Below are positions 16,458 through 27,149 of a stretch of DNA of 46,007 nucleotides, in pieces. Both the position numbers and the translations under genes were made by a program. How positions within the stretch are numbered: the first letter of the stretch is position 1; each line of letters begins with the position of its first letter. The stretch is from the NCBI GenBank assembly GCA_018830325.1, contig JAHJSQ010000063.1, forward strand, positions 1-46,007, written 5' to 3'. This DNA is from Gammaproteobacteria bacterium. GTDB lineage: Bacteria; Pseudomonadota; Gammaproteobacteria; Methylococcales; Methylomonadaceae. A model generated the notes under the pieces. That model did no database searches. It saw nothing but the letters and a program-made list of their open reading frames with translations, and was not told the origin of the DNA.

Positions 16458-17525
16458 TCACCTTACCTTTCTGACCGCATAAAGTGCCAATGAAAACACT
16501 ACGGCACTCGGTAATACCGACATGAATGCCGGGTTTAAATGGTAGATCAAGCTTACATGACCGGTAATTTTATCGATAATGTTGAAGCTCATGCCGATAA
16601 TGATACCGATCATCATTCGACTACCGGTACTGACGCCGCGTCTGACGCCAATGACAAAAGGCGTTGCTACCAGCAGCATTACGAAAATTACGAATGGATT
16701 GACAACCCGTCCCCAAAATGCCAATTCGAAGGTTTCTGATTTTTGTTTATTATCCTTTAAAAAATCGATATAAAGCGCAAGGTCATACAAGGATAAGTTC
16801 TCAGGTTTAACGACGACGACATTTAATAACTTGGGATCGATCGATGATTTCCATGGGCGGCTTTCGATTTGCTCCGTCTCGACTTGTTCTGTGGAAATGC
16901 TGCTTTGCTCGATGTTTTTCAATAGCCATTGCTTGTCTTGTTGAAAAAGTGCTTTACTCGCGGTTGTTGCCGTATGCAAAAAATTCCGGTCGTCTAAGTC
17001 GTAAATATAGATTTCGCTAAGATTGCCATTATCCTTGATTTCACGGACATTGATGAATTTCGATCCTTCACGTAACCATAAGCCGTATCGGCTTTGTGCG
17101 ATGAAGTCCCTGTTTAAAGCGCTCATTTTCAGTATGCGAGCATTGCGCTCGGCAGTAGGCGCGAAAAATTCGCCCACCGCCACGGCAAAAACCGCGAGGA
17201 TAGCGCCGGCCAGCATGACCGATTTAACGATGCCGAGCACTGAAATGCCGGATGCGCGCATCGCGATCAGTTCCCGGTTATTGCCCATTGCGCCCAAGAC
17301 AAACAGGCTCCCCAATAAGGCCGAAGACGGGACTAATTCATAGAGAACTCTTGGACTGGTTAATGCTAGGTACTTAAAGATTTCTTGTAGCCCATAGCTG
17401 CCTTTGCCCAAAGATTTTAATTCGTCGGTAAAAGTAAACAGATTAAATAGCGTCAGTAGCAAGACCAGTGCGATGAACGAACCCTTCAATACTTCTTTGA
17501 CGATATAGCCGGTCAATACATTCAC
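16458..17525 (-). CDS. lptG: LPS export permease LptG
   Basis: A 355-residue YjgP/YjgQ-family membrane protein. With LptF and the LptB ATPase it extracts LPS from the inner membrane and pushes it toward the outer membrane. Helices lie near residues 15-36 and 45-80, then there is a periplasmic beta-jellyroll domain, then three C-terminal helices (VNPFVIFVMLLVATPFVIG). Family motif: GNNRELIAMRASGIS. I chose GTG at 17525 (VNVLTGYIVKEV) because it overlaps the lptF stop codon (GTGA) and matches the LptG N-terminus. Confidence 0.93.
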   Translation of the reverse strand: MNVLTGYIVKEVLKGSFIALVLLLTLFNLFTFTDELKSLGKGSYGLQEIFKYLALTSPRVLYELVPSSALLGSLFVLGAMGNNRELIAMRASGISVLGIVKSVMLAGAILAVFAVAVGEFFAPTAERNARILKMSALNRDFIAQSRYGLWLREGSKFINVREIKDNGNLSEIYIYDLDDRNFLHTATTASKALFQQDKQWLLKNIEQSSISTEQVETEQIESRPWKSSIDPKLLNVVVVKPENLSLYDLALYIDFLKDNKQKSETFELAFWGRVVNPFVIFVMLLVATPFVIGVRRGVSTGSRMMIGIIIGMSFNIIDKITGHVSLIYHLNPAFMSVLPSAVVFSLALYAVRKVR

Positions 17526-18658
17526 AATTTTACCTTTTCCTGAATTTTGATAAGCACATAACGCCAACTATAAAGTCTAACTAGTAACGCAACAGCCAGT
17601 ATTGATAAGACTAAATCGACCCAAATTCCACCGAACCATAACGGTATTTTTTCTTTGACTAGCCAGCTATGATTGATGCGAGTTAGGTTGCCGTAACTGA
17701 AATATATTAAAAATGCCACGAACATATTGCCGTAAACGCCGCCCCTCGGGGAGATTTGTGCAAGTGGTACCGCAAGAAGCGCCAAGAAAACAAGACCGGT
17801 AGGTATGCTGAGTCGCCGGTGTAATTCGGCCAACTCACTAGGGGCTTTGTTTTTCCACAATTCCTTGGTCGGCATGGCTTCTAGGTTTAGCACAACCGCA
17901 CGGTTTCTTTCTTCCAACCTGACCGCATATTCGGCGAATTCTTCTATCGTATAATTTGCTTCTCCCGGCTTGCCTAGGACTCTGCGGCCTTGCTCAAGAA
18001 TCAAGTATAGACCGCCTTCCAAGTCTTCAAAACGTCCGGTTTCGGCACCGATAATCGCGGTTTGGCCACCTTTTCGGTGCTGCACGAAAACTTGTTGCAT
18101 TATGTCATCGTCGTCAATCTGTTCGACATAAAAAACCAGGTCGCCATGCTGGTATTCGCTGAAGCGTCCTGCCGCTATGCCTCGGATATCGGCGGATTTT
18201 TCATCCTCGGCCATCATTTCCTTCGTGACGGTTTCGGCCCAAGGCCCCACATAAAACGATAAGCCGGTTGCAATTACGGCAAGCGGAAATGCCATGATAA
18301 ACACCGAGCGATAAATCGATCCGGCTCCTCCGCCGGCGGAAAACATTGCCGACATTTCTTGATCTCGATACATTCGCCCGACCACCATCAATACCGCCAT
18401 AAAAAATGCGGCCGGTAAAAAGGCAATCGAAGCCTCGATCATTTTTAAACCCAGAATATTCAGCAGCGTTTTGTTCGAAATGGCCCCTTCGATAGCCTTT
18501 TCCAGTATTCTGATAAAGCGTCGGCTGACAATGATTACGACGATAACCGACAGTACCGCCGTTAACGTTCGCGTTAAATCAGCCACGATCATGCTGTCCA
18601 GTACCGTGATTAGCGGCCTATGACGTGACTTGTATCCATTATTCCAATCAGTATTCAA
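17522..18658 (-). CDS. lptF: LPS export permease LptF, TTG start
   Basis: A 378-residue partner of LptG. Features: N-terminal helices (LTAVLSVIVVIIVSRRFIRIL), the motif MYRDQEMSAMFSAG, a periplasmic domain, and helices near the end. The TTG at 18658 has AGGAG at an 8 bp spacing; the next ATG (18592) would shorten the protein by 22 residues and has no such site, although it matches the usual LptF start MIVADLTR. I prefer TTG on the ribosome site. It overlaps lptG by 4 bp and is divergent from pepA. Confidence 0.93.
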   Translation of the reverse strand: MNTDWNNGYKSRHRPLITVLDSMIVADLTRTLTAVLSVIVVIIVSRRFIRILEKAIEGAISNKTLLNILGLKMIEASIAFLPAAFFMAVLMVVGRMYRDQEMSAMFSAGGGAGSIYRSVFIMAFPLAVIATGLSFYVGPWAETVTKEMMAEDEKSADIRGIAAGRFSEYQHGDLVFYVEQIDDDDIMQQVFVQHRKGGQTAIIGAETGRFEDLEGGLYLILEQGRRVLGKPGEANYTIEEFAEYAVRLEERNRAVVLNLEAMPTKELWKNKAPSELAELHRRLSIPTGLVFLALLAVPLAQISPRGGVYGNMFVAFLIYFSYGNLTRINHSWLVKEKIPLWFGGIWVDLVLSILAVALLVRLYSWRYVLIKIQEKVKL

Positions 18659-18734
18659 AAAAACCGCTCCTAAAAATAGCCAAACACTAGTCGAAACCGA
18701 CTCTTATGCCGATAGACAGACAAGCCATTTTCCA

Positions 18735-18763
18735 CTTTGTAGAAAAATCGCTTGCTGTATAAT
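18735..18763 (+). promoter_or_regulatory. Possible sigma-70 promoter of pepA
   Basis: A perfect TATAAT box at 18758-18763, with CTTTGT (18735-18740) 17 bp upstream as a weak -35. It points toward pepA, leaving a 5' leader of about 85 bases. The -35 match is poor. Confidence 0.4.
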
Positions 18764-18854
18764 CCATTATTAACGAAATTATGCTCGAAAGCGCTCTCAA
18801 CTGCTTGAGGCTTATTATTTACAATTATTACACCTAATCAAGACATCGCACATT

Positions 18855-20342
18855 ATGGACTATTCTATAGAAAGCCTTCCGTTAGACAAGCTGCAAACCG
18901 ACTGCATTATTGTAGGCCTTTATGAAAATCTATCGCTTACCCCGTCTGCGTCTCATATAAACCAGTGTTCGCAAAACCTGATAAGCCGATTCATCGAACG
19001 CGGCGATTGCAAAGGGAAAGTTGGTGAAACCGCTTTGATTAATTGGTTGCCGGACACTTCATTTGCGCGCGTACTGTTGGTCGGTCTTGGCAAGTCCGAT
19101 GAAATGAACGGTAAAAACTATCGCAACGCTCTAGCCGCTGCGATAAAAGCCATTCGTGATTCAGGATTGAAATCAGCCGCCTGCACATTGACTGAAATCA
19201 ATGTTGAGAAGCGCGATTTGACTTGGAAAACCCGCCAAATCGTCGAAGTCTTCGACGACGCGCTATACCAATTCAAGCATTGCAAGACTGTTATCGAAAA
19301 TGAATATAAGACCGATCGTATCAGTATTGTAGTTTCCGAAAATCAACAAGCTGATGCCCAAACCGGTTTAATACAAGGACAAGCTATTGCCGGCGGGGTT
19401 TCACTGGCTAAGCAATTAGCGGATTTGCCGGGAAATATTTGCACGCCGACTTATCTAGCCGAGCAAGCGCAAAGCATTGCCGAACGATTTGCTTCGATGA
19501 GCGTAGAAATTTTGGAAGAAGCGGATATGGAAAAACTCGGCATGGGGGCCTTGTTGTCCGTGTCTCGGGGTAGTCGTCAGCCGGCCAAATTGATCGCGCT
19601 CAATTATCATGGCGGCGAAAAACACGGGAAACCGATCGTGTTGATCGGAAAAGGCTTGACCTTCGATGCCGGCGGTATTTCCTTGAAGCCGGGGCTTGGC
19701 ATGGATGAAATGAAATACGATATGTGCGGAGGTGCGAGCGTTCTCGGGACTTTACAGGCCGCCGCGGAAATGCAGTTGCCGTTGAACATCGTAGGCTTGG
19801 TTCCCTCCTCGGAAAATTTACCGGACGGCGATGCGAATAAACCCGGCGATATTGTGACGAGTATGTCGGGCAAAACGATCGAAATTCTCAATACCGATGC
19901 GGAAGGGCGTTTGTTACTGTGCGACACACTGACGTATGCGCAAAAATTCGATCCGGAGGCGGTTATCGACCTAGCAACCCTAACCGGGGCCTGCATTGTT
20001 GCGTTAGGGCGTGTGCCGAGCGGTTTGTTCGGCAATGACGATGCGCTCTGTAGCGATCTGGTTAAAGCCGGTGAGACGGCGAGCGACAGTGTTTGGCGCT
20101 TGCCGCTTTGGGAAGAGTATCAAGAATTGCTGAAATCCAACTTCGCCGACATGGCTAATATCGGTGGTAAGGATGCCGGCACGATTACCGCAGCCTGTTT
20201 TTTATCGAAGTATGCCGAAAACTTCCGCTGGGCGCATCTCGACATCGCAGGCACGGCTTGGCGCACCGGGTTGACCAAAGGCGCGACCGGACGGCCTGTC
20301 CCTTTGTTGACGCAATTTCTGTTGGACCGATGCCGAGCCTAA
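18855..20342 (+). CDS. pepA: Leucyl aminopeptidase PepA
   Basis: A 495-residue M17-family manganese/zinc aminopeptidase that removes N-terminal residues from peptides; PepA of E. coli also binds DNA. Catalytic domain landmarks: [16 protein letters not shown] (metal-binding Lys and Asp), [13 protein letters not shown], and the signature [10 protein letters not shown] with metal ligands. Length is typical. It ends just before holC, the common gammaproteobacterial order. Confidence 0.96.
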   Translation: MDYSIESLPLDKLQTDCIIVGLYENLSLTPSASHINQCSQNLISRFIERGDCKGKVGETALINWLPDTSFARVLLVGLGKSDEMNGKNYRNALAAAIKAIRDSGLKSAACTLTEINVEKRDLTWKTRQIVEVFDDALYQFKHCKTVIENEYKTDRISIVVSENQQADAQTGLIQGQAIAGGVSLAKQLADLPGNICTPTYLAEQAQSIAERFASMSVEILEEADMEKLGMGALLSVSRGSRQPAKLIALNYHGGEKHGKPIVLIGKGLTFDAGGISLKPGLGMDEMKYDMCGGASVLGTLQAAAEMQLPLNIVGLVPSSENLPDGDANKPGDIVTSMSGKTIEILNTDAEGRLLLCDTLTYAQKFDPEAVIDLATLTGACIVALGRVPSGLFGNDDALCSDLVKAGETASDSVWRLPLWEEYQELLKSNFADMANIGGKDAGTITAACFLSKYAENFRWAHLDIAGTAWRTGLTKGATGRPVPLLTQFLLDRCRA

Positions 20343-20353
20343 CCTGTGCGTCA

Positions 20354-20782
20354 ATGCCCGATATCGGTTTTTACATCTTGGCATCCCGGTCCGAACGCGA
20401 TAGGCACTTATTCGCCTGTAAACTAACCGAAAAAGCCTATCGTAGCGGTCGGCTTTGCTACCTATTGACCGAAGATCCTCAGCAAAGTGCAATGCTTGAC
20501 GATCTCCTTTGGACATTCAGACCCGGAAGCTTTGTACCGCATCAATTATACAACGGCATGGCGCCCGATAGGGCCAATGTCGTTCTGATCGGGCATCTTG
20601 GCGTGCCCGACGATTGGCGCGATATAGTCATCAATCTGTCGACACGCATTCCGGATAATTGGATGAATAGCGAACGCATCCTCGAAATATTGGACGATAG
20701 CGAAGAAAGCAAAAGCCCTGGTCGAATACGCTATCAACAATACCGCCAAGCCGGACTCTCCGTCGTTACGCATAAAATGTAA
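20354..20782 (+). CDS. holC: DNA polymerase III chi subunit HolC
   Basis: A 142-residue chi subunit, which links the clamp loader to SSB. Typical blocks are MPDIGFYIL at the start, ACKLTEKAYRSGRLCYLLTED, LDDLLWTFRPGSFVPHQL and NVVLIGHL. I chose ATG 20354, 11 bp after the pepA stop; an ATG at 20330 inside pepA would add 8 residues. It is followed by valS, also the usual order. Confidence 0.93.
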   Translation: MPDIGFYILASRSERDRHLFACKLTEKAYRSGRLCYLLTEDPQQSAMLDDLLWTFRPGSFVPHQLYNGMAPDRANVVLIGHLGVPDDWRDIVINLSTRIPDNWMNSERILEILDDSEESKSPGRIRYQQYRQAGLSVVTHKM

Positions 20783-20847
20783 TGCACCGGGCTTCAATGT
20801 CCAAGCCAACTTCTACCGATTTTTCTAAATACTAACAACGCATAAAA

Positions 20848-23658
20848 ATGGACAAGACTTACGACCCTCATTCAATCGAACAACGCTGGTATCAGGCTTG
20901 GGAAGAAAATAATTATTTTGCGCCGCGGCAGGATGGCGAATCTTATTGCATCATGATTCCTCCGCCGAATGTCACCGGTAGCCTGCATATGGGCCATGCA
21001 TTTCAAGACACGATCATGGATGCGTTGACACGTTATCATCGAATGAAAGGTTGCAGCACGCTGTGGCAACCCGGAACGGATCATGCCGGCATCGCGACGC
21101 AAATGGTCGTCGAACGTCTGGTCGAGGCCGACGGTAAAACACGCCATGATTTCGGGCGAGAAGCCTTCATTGAGAAAATCTGGGAATGGAAAGAAGAGTC
21201 CGGCGGGACGATCATGCGCCAGTTGCGTCGAATGGGCTCGTCGCTGGATTGGTCGAGGGAGCGCTTTACGATGGACGAGGGCATGTCGGACGCCGTTCGC
21301 GAGGTATTCATTCGGCTTTATGAAGAAGGTCTGATTTATCGGGGCAAGCGCTTGGTCAATTGGGATCCGGTGCTACACACCGCCGTGTCTGATTTGGAAG
21401 TTTTATCCGAAGAGGAAAACGGATCGTTATGGCACATGCGTTATCCGCTGACCAACGGTACCGGTCATCTTGTTGTCGCGACAACACGCCCGGAAACCCT
21501 GCTTGGCGATGCCGCGGTTGCGATTCATCCGAATGACGAGCGCTATAAGCATTTGCTTGGCGAGTTTGTCGAACTGCCTTTGACCGGGCGGCGCATTCCG
21601 ATCATCGCCGACGAATACGTCGATCCTGAGTTCGGTACCGGTTGCGTCAAAATCACCCCGGCTCATGATTTTAACGATTACGAAGTCTGGTTGCGACACC
21701 GCGATCAAAGCGTCATGCAGGCATTGCCGTATGGCGGGCTGATCAATATATTCACGGTCGATGCGCAAATCAGGGATAACAAGGACGATCCGGATCAACT
21801 AATACCGCATAAATATTTCGGGCTGGACCGTTTCGACGCGCGGAAACAGGTGGTTGCCGACCTCGAAGCTCAGGGCTTGCTCGAAAAAATCGAAGACCAT
21901 AAGCTGATGGTGCCGCGCGGCGACCGCTCCGGCAGCGTGATCGAACCGTTCTTGACCGATCAATGGTATGTCAAAGTCGCGCCTTTGGCGGCGCCGGCTA
22001 TCGAAGCGGTCGAAAACGGTACGATAAAATTCGTGCCGGATAACTGGAAAAATACCTATTTCGAGTGGATGCGCAATATCCAGGATTGGTGTATTTCGCG
22101 GCAAATCTGGTGGGGACATCGAATTCCCGCCTGGTACGACGACGAAGGTAATGTCTATGTCGGCCGTTCCGAACAGGAAGTCCGCTCGGTGCATAAGCTG
22201 GACGACGACTATCCTCTACGTCAAGATGAAGACGTGCTCGACACCTGGTTTTCATCCGCGCTTTGGCCTTTTTCGACTTTAGGTTGGCCGGAGAACACGC
22301 CGGAATTGGCCAAGCATTATCCGACCAGCGTACTGGTGACCGGTTTCGATATTATTTTCTTCTGGGTCGCTCGGATGATTATGATGGGCCTGAAATTTCA
22401 AGGTCAAGTACCTTTCAAGGAAGTCTATATACACGGCTTAATACGTGATGCCGAAGGGCAGAAAATGTCCAAGTCAAAAGGCAATGTGCTCGATCCGATC
22501 GACTTGATCGACGGTATCGACCTGGAATCGTTGGTGCAAAAACGCATCTCTGGCATGATGCAGCCGCATTTAGCCAAGAAAATCGAAGCCGCGACGCGTA
22601 AACATTTTCCCGACGGTATACCTTCGTTCGGTACCGATGCGTTGCGCTTCACGTTCGCGTCATTGGCGTCGACCGGTCGTGATATTCGTTTCGATTTGGC
22701 GCGCACAGAAGGTTATCGTAATTTCTGTAATAAACTATGGAATGCCGCGCGCTTCGTGCTGATGAATACCGAAGGCCAGGATAACGGACTAGACGATGCC
22801 GATTGCGAATATAGTCTGGCGGATCGCTGGATAAGCTCCCGTTTGAATGAAGTGACCGCAACGATTCGCCGCGATATCGAGACTTATCGTTTCGACTTGA
22901 CGGCTCAAGCGATATACGAATTTACTTGGAACGAATATTGCGATTGGTATTTGGAATTGGCCAAAATATCGCTGCAATCGGGCAGCGAAGCTCAGCAACG
23001 AGGAACGCGTAAATCGTTATTGTCCGTTTTGGAGCAAATTTTGCGGTTGGCTCATCCGCTAATGCCTTTCATTACCGAGGAAATTTGGCAGCGCATCGCG
23101 CCGATGATCGGCGTTCATGAGGCGACCATCATGCTTCAGCCATATCCGGAATCCGATGCTGAGCAAATCGATAAGGCTGCCGTGCATGAAATCGATTGGA
23201 TCATGAGTTTTATTTTAGGTGTGCGCAGAATTCGCGGCGAAATGAATATTGCTCCAGGAAAACCTTTGTCGGTATTGCTGCAAAACGGCTTAGATCAGGA
23301 CCGTAATTTTGTCGAGAATAATCGAGGCTATTTGGAAAAGTTGGGGCGGTTGGAAAAAATTGAATGGCTAACTCAAGGTGATGCCGAGCCCGAGTCGGCA
23401 ATTGCCTTGGTCGGCGATATGAAAATTTTGATACCGATGGCGGGGTTGATCGACAAAGAAGCCGAATCGGTCCGATTAAACAAGGAAATTCAACGCATCA
23501 GCAAGGAATTACCGAGGATCGAAGGCAAGCTTAATAATCCGTCCTTTACCGATAAAGCACCGGCTGAGGTAGTCGATAAAGAAAAACATAAACTCATCGA
23601 GTTACGATCTACACTTAACAATTTGGAAGCACAATTGATAAAGATAAAGGCACTTTAA
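20848..23658 (+). CDS. valS: Valyl-tRNA synthetase ValS
   Basis: A 936-residue class I synthetase charging tRNA-Val. HIGH motif is HMGH in [15 protein letters not shown] (about residues 42-56); KMSKS motif is KMSKSKGN near residue 542. The CP1 editing domain lies between them ([22 protein letters not shown]). The anticodon-binding region and a C-terminal coiled coil ([19 protein letters not shown]) are complete. No oddity seen. Confidence 0.98.
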   Translation: MDKTYDPHSIEQRWYQAWEENNYFAPRQDGESYCIMIPPPNVTGSLHMGHAFQDTIMDALTRYHRMKGCSTLWQPGTDHAGIATQMVVERLVEADGKTRHDFGREAFIEKIWEWKEESGGTIMRQLRRMGSSLDWSRERFTMDEGMSDAVREVFIRLYEEGLIYRGKRLVNWDPVLHTAVSDLEVLSEEENGSLWHMRYPLTNGTGHLVVATTRPETLLGDAAVAIHPNDERYKHLLGEFVELPLTGRRIPIIADEYVDPEFGTGCVKITPAHDFNDYEVWLRHRDQSVMQALPYGGLINIFTVDAQIRDNKDDPDQLIPHKYFGLDRFDARKQVVADLEAQGLLEKIEDHKLMVPRGDRSGSVIEPFLTDQWYVKVAPLAAPAIEAVENGTIKFVPDNWKNTYFEWMRNIQDWCISRQIWWGHRIPAWYDDEGNVYVGRSEQEVRSVHKLDDDYPLRQDEDVLDTWFSSALWPFSTLGWPENTPELAKHYPTSVLVTGFDIIFFWVARMIMMGLKFQGQVPFKEVYIHGLIRDAEGQKMSKSKGNVLDPIDLIDGIDLESLVQKRISGMMQPHLAKKIEAATRKHFPDGIPSFGTDALRFTFASLASTGRDIRFDLARTEGYRNFCNKLWNAARFVLMNTEGQDNGLDDADCEYSLADRWISSRLNEVTATIRRDIETYRFDLTAQAIYEFTWNEYCDWYLELAKISLQSGSEAQQRGTRKSLLSVLEQILRLAHPLMPFITEEIWQRIAPMIGVHEATIMLQPYPESDAEQIDKAAVHEIDWIMSFILGVRRIRGEMNIAPGKPLSVLLQNGLDQDRNFVENNRGYLEKLGRLEKIEWLTQGDAEPESAIALVGDMKILIPMAGLIDKEAESVRLNKEIQRISKELPRIEGKLNNPSFTDKAPAEVVDKEKHKLIELRSTLNNLEAQLIKIKAL

Positions 23659-23731
23659 TAAGGGGCAAGGTTCAAGTGTCAAGGAGAAAGGGGCAAGGTG
23701 GAACTTATATCTTGAACCTTAAACTTTAAAC

Positions 23732-23780
23732 CTTGAATCTTGAATCTTGAATCTTGAATCTTGAATCTTGAATCTTGAAC
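23732..23780. repeat. Tandem 7 bp repeat CTTGAAT upstream of pilB
   Basis: Six perfect copies of CTTGAAT run from 23732 to 23773, followed by an imperfect seventh unit CTTGAAC. Degenerate related units (CTTGAACCTTAAAC) lie before it, 23711-23731. The tract ends 15 bp before the pilB ATG, and no purine-rich ribosome site lies between the tract and the ATG. A unit of seven is not a multiple of three. Confidence 0.95.
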
Positions 23781-23794
23781 CTCAAACCTCATCT

Positions 23795-25513
23795 ATGGCA
23801 ACAGATTTAATCGACCTGCCGATTGGCGGGCTACCGAAATGTTTGGTACAAGCCGGCCTGATTACCGAGGCGGATATGCAGTTGCATATGCAGGCAGCGA
23901 AGAAAGCCAAATTACCGCTAATCAGTTATTTGGTGACCAATAAATTGGTTGACAGTAAATCCGTAACAGCCAAAGCTTCCAAAGAATTCGGTATTCCGCA
24001 GCTCGATCTCGACGCGCTCGATATTCGTGCTTTGCCGGTCAATTTAGTTAGCGAAAAACTGATCAGAAAGCATCATGTTTTACCCTTGCTTAAGCGCGGA
24101 AACCGGTTGTTTTTGGCGGTTTCCGACCCCGGCAATTTTCAAGCACAGGACGAGATAAAGTTTCATACGCGCCTGAATATCGACACGATTCTGGTCGAAG
24201 AAGATAAATTGTCTAAGGCTATCGAGACGTCGCTGGAAGCTGCCGATACCACGATGACCGATTTACTGGATTCCGATCTGGATAATCTCGAAATTACCGG
24301 CGGCGATCAGGAGCCGGCCGGAGACGAGGCAGCAAGTGATGTGGACGATGCGCCTATCGTTCGCTTCGTGAATAAAATTTTGCTCGATTCGATTAAAAAA
24401 GGGGTTTCGGACATTCATCTTGAGCCTTATGAAAAAAGCTTTCGAATTCGATTTCGTGCAGACGGCATGCTGTATGAAGTGGCAAGTCCGCCTCCCAATA
24501 TCTCGGCCCGGATTATTTCTCGTATCAAGGTCATGGCTAAAATGGATATCGCCGAACGGCGTGTTCCTCAAGACGGACGGATTAAGATGGCGTTGTCGAA
24601 AAATCGGGCAATCGATTTTCGGGTCAATAGTTGTCCGACTTTGTTCGGTGAAAAAGTCGTACTGCGTATTCTCGATCCGACCAGCGCGCAAATCGGCATC
24701 GAAAAACTCGGTTTTGAACCCGTCCAACAACAACGATTTCTAGAGGCGATCAACCGGCCTTATGGTATGGTTTTGGTAACAGGGCCTACAGGTAGCGGTA
24801 AAACCGTTACCCTTTACACAGGCTTGAATCTGCTAAATAGCGTCGAACGGAATATATCGACTGCCGAGGATCCGGTTGAAATTACGGTGCCGGGTATCAA
24901 TCAGGTCAATATGAATCCAAAAGCCGGGTTGACCTTTGCCGGTGCCTTGAGGGCTTTTCTTCGGCAAGATCCGGATATCATCATGGTCGGTGAGATACGG
25001 GATTTGGAAACCGCCGAGATTGCTGTCAAGGCCGCACAAACGGGCCACTTGGTATTGTCTACGCTGCACACTAACGATGCGCCGCAAACGTTAAATCGAC
25101 TCGTGCAAATGGGCGTGCCGCCGTTTAACATAGTTTCGGCGGTACATTTGATCATGGCTCAACGTCTTGCTAGACGCTTATGCGAATATTGTAAGGTCAA
25201 ATCCGATTTACCGGATTCGGTGTTGATTTCTGCCGGTTTCAAAGAAGAAGATCTAGCTAAGATTAAAATTTTTACGGCCAATCCTGCCGGTTGCGAACAT
25301 TGCACTAGCGGTTACAAAGGACGGGTCGGCATTTATCAGGTTATGCCGATCAGCGAAAACATGCGGAAACTGATTCTGGAAGGCGGCAATACCATGCAAT
25401 TGGCCGAACAAGCCAAAGCCGAAGGCATCAACGACCTGCGCGCGTCCGGTCTTGAAAAAGTCAGTCAAGGCATCACTAGCCTGGAAGAAATCGACCGGGT
25501 CACTAAGGAGTAA
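23795..25513 (+). CDS. pilB: Type IV pilus assembly ATPase PilB
   Basis: A 572-residue GspE/PilB-family hexameric ATPase that powers pilus extension. It has an N-terminal MshEN-type domain (residues about 10-150), an acidic linker, and an ATPase core. Walker A is GPTGSGKT near residue 330; the Asp box is the TAEDP region; Walker B is DIIMVGEIRD near 395; the His box is HTNDA near 423. The tetra-Cys zinc site CEYC ... CEHC lies near 464-508. Start is ATG 23795, just after the CTTGAAT tract. It is followed two bases later by pilC. valS lies upstream and no pilA is near. Confidence 0.96.
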   Translation: MATDLIDLPIGGLPKCLVQAGLITEADMQLHMQAAKKAKLPLISYLVTNKLVDSKSVTAKASKEFGIPQLDLDALDIRALPVNLVSEKLIRKHHVLPLLKRGNRLFLAVSDPGNFQAQDEIKFHTRLNIDTILVEEDKLSKAIETSLEAADTTMTDLLDSDLDNLEITGGDQEPAGDEAASDVDDAPIVRFVNKILLDSIKKGVSDIHLEPYEKSFRIRFRADGMLYEVASPPPNISARIISRIKVMAKMDIAERRVPQDGRIKMALSKNRAIDFRVNSCPTLFGEKVVLRILDPTSAQIGIEKLGFEPVQQQRFLEAINRPYGMVLVTGPTGSGKTVTLYTGLNLLNSVERNISTAEDPVEITVPGINQVNMNPKAGLTFAGALRAFLRQDPDIIMVGEIRDLETAEIAVKAAQTGHLVLSTLHTNDAPQTLNRLVQMGVPPFNIVSAVHLIMAQRLARRLCEYCKVKSDLPDSVLISAGFKEEDLAKIKIFTANPAGCEHCTSGYKGRVGIYQVMPISENMRKLILEGGNTMQLAEQAKAEGINDLRASGLEKVSQGITSLEEIDRVTKE

Positions 25514-25515
25514 TT

Positions 25516-26736
25516 ATGTCTGAACAAGTCGAACAAATTGATTTCATCTGGGATGGCAAAGATAAAAGCGGGAAACGCACCAAGGGGGAAATCGCCGCGA
25601 AATCCGAAACGATTGCTCGGAGCGAATTGCGCAAAATGGGCGTGCGCGTCATTAGCGTCAAGAAAAAACCCAAGCCTTTGTTCGGCACGCGTGTCAAAGC
25701 CATTACGCCAGGCGATATCGCTATTTTCAGCCGGCAACTCGCGACGATGCTCGAAGCGGGGGTGCCGTTGGTACAATCGTTCGATATCATCGGGAGAGGC
25801 CATGAAAACCCCAGTATGCAAAAGATGTTGCTAGACATCAAGGCGGATATCGAAGGCGGCGATACTTTGGCCGAAGCGCTGAAAAGAAGACCGATTTATT
25901 TCGATGAACTTTTTTGTAATCTGGTCGAATCGGGCGAGCAGGCTGGGGTGCTTGAGACATTGCTCGATAAAATAGCGACCTATAAAGAAAAAACCGAATC
26001 GCTCAAGAAAAAAATCAAAAAAGCGTTGACCTATCCGATTGCAGTGCTGGTTGTCGCGTTTGTCGTCACCGCCATTTTGCTGATTTTCGTTGTGCCGGTG
26101 TTTGAAGAGTTGTTTCAGGGCTTCGGAGCCGATCTTCCCGCTTTCACGAAGATGGTTATCAATCTTTCCGAATGGATGCAGGAATGGTGGTGGATAATGG
26201 TCGGTAGTATCGTAGCGATTGTCTATACGTTTAATTATTTCCATAAACGCTCAAGACCGTTCAATCATTTTCTGGACAGAACCTTATTGAAAATACCGGT
26301 TGTCGGGTTGATCTTGAATAAATCGGCAATCGCACGCTTCTCCAGAACGTTGTCGACAATGTCCGCTGCCGGCGTCCCTTTGGTCGAAGCGCTGGAATCG
26401 GTAGCGGGGGCTTGTGGAAACATCATTTATGCCGATGCCGTGTTGAAGATGCGCGAAGATGTTGCGACCGGCCAACGCTTACAATTTGCCATGCAGCAAA
26501 CCGTTTTGTTTCCCCACATGGTCACCCAAATGGTCGCAATCGGTGAGGAATCCGGTTCGATCGATACGATGCTGAGCAAGGTTGCCGATTTTTACGAAGA
26601 AGAGGTAGACAATTTGGTAGACAATCTCAGCAGCTTGATGGAGCCGTTGATCATGTCGGTGCTGGGTGTCTTGGTCGGCGGCTTGATCGTTGCGATGTAC
26701 CTGCCGATCTTTAAAATGGGCGCGGCAGTGGGTTAG
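25516..26736 (+). CDS. pilC: Type IV pilus inner-membrane platform protein PilC
   Basis: A 406-residue GspF-family membrane protein that couples the PilB motor to pilin insertion. Two GspF domains (residues about 75-198 and 278-400) contain FSRQLATMLEAGVPLVQSFDI and FSRTLSTMSAAGVPLVEALE. Membrane helices are near 175-197, 218-240 and 380-402. Normal length. It follows pilB at 2 bp and is separated from pilD by a repeat element. Confidence 0.96.
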   Translation: MSEQVEQIDFIWDGKDKSGKRTKGEIAAKSETIARSELRKMGVRVISVKKKPKPLFGTRVKAITPGDIAIFSRQLATMLEAGVPLVQSFDIIGRGHENPSMQKMLLDIKADIEGGDTLAEALKRRPIYFDELFCNLVESGEQAGVLETLLDKIATYKEKTESLKKKIKKALTYPIAVLVVAFVVTAILLIFVVPVFEELFQGFGADLPAFTKMVINLSEWMQEWWWIMVGSIVAIVYTFNYFHKRSRPFNHFLDRTLLKIPVVGLILNKSAIARFSRTLSTMSAAGVPLVEALESVAGACGNIIYADAVLKMREDVATGQRLQFAMQQTVLFPHMVTQMVAIGEESGSIDTMLSKVADFYEEEVDNLVDNLSSLMEPLIMSVLGVLVGGLIVAMYLPIFKMGAAVG

Positions 26737-26762
26737 GGTTGGTTAGCAGTAAGGATTTCGTG

Positions 26763-26925
26763 AAAAATAACTTCCTGGAGCTATGAGTTTTGTAGCGGGT
26801 TCGGTAACTCGCTTGACAGGACGCCGTGAATACATCCGTGTAGGCTTGACGGCGGCTTTCCTTGCCGCCGACACCTGTCAATCGAGCCACCGACCCCCCT
26901 CCCAGAAGTTGTCGAAGTTATTTCA
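26763..26925. repeat. Dispersed MITE-like element between pilC and pilD
   Basis: Outer inverted ends AAATAACTTC (26765-26774) and GAAGTTATTT (26914-26923); inner inverted segment CTCGCTTGACAGG (26808-26820) and CCTGTCAATCGAG (26873-26885); core ACGCCGTGAATACATCCGTG followed by a GCGGC/GCCGC stem. The right end recurs inverted at 10430-10485. No coding content is seen in the gap 26737-27149. Confidence 0.8.
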
Positions 26926-27149
26926 TGCTCGTTCCTTACCTTTCATTAAAAATAGGGAAGTTATTTATGACCAAATCTTAAGCAGTTAGCAGTGAATGGA
27001 GAATGGAGGGCTCGGCAGTTTGAATAAAGTGTTTCATACAAGGGGGCTTGCCCGAGGTAGCTTCCGCGCTTATGGTTTTTTTCATTGCTTCGGCGTGCGG
27101 CGGTTTTAGGTGTCACGGTTAATTTAAATTCAACCAACAAAAAATACTC

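Noticed and set aside
26783-26989. A 68-codon frame between pilC and pilD
   Set aside because: It runs through a dispersed repeat element.
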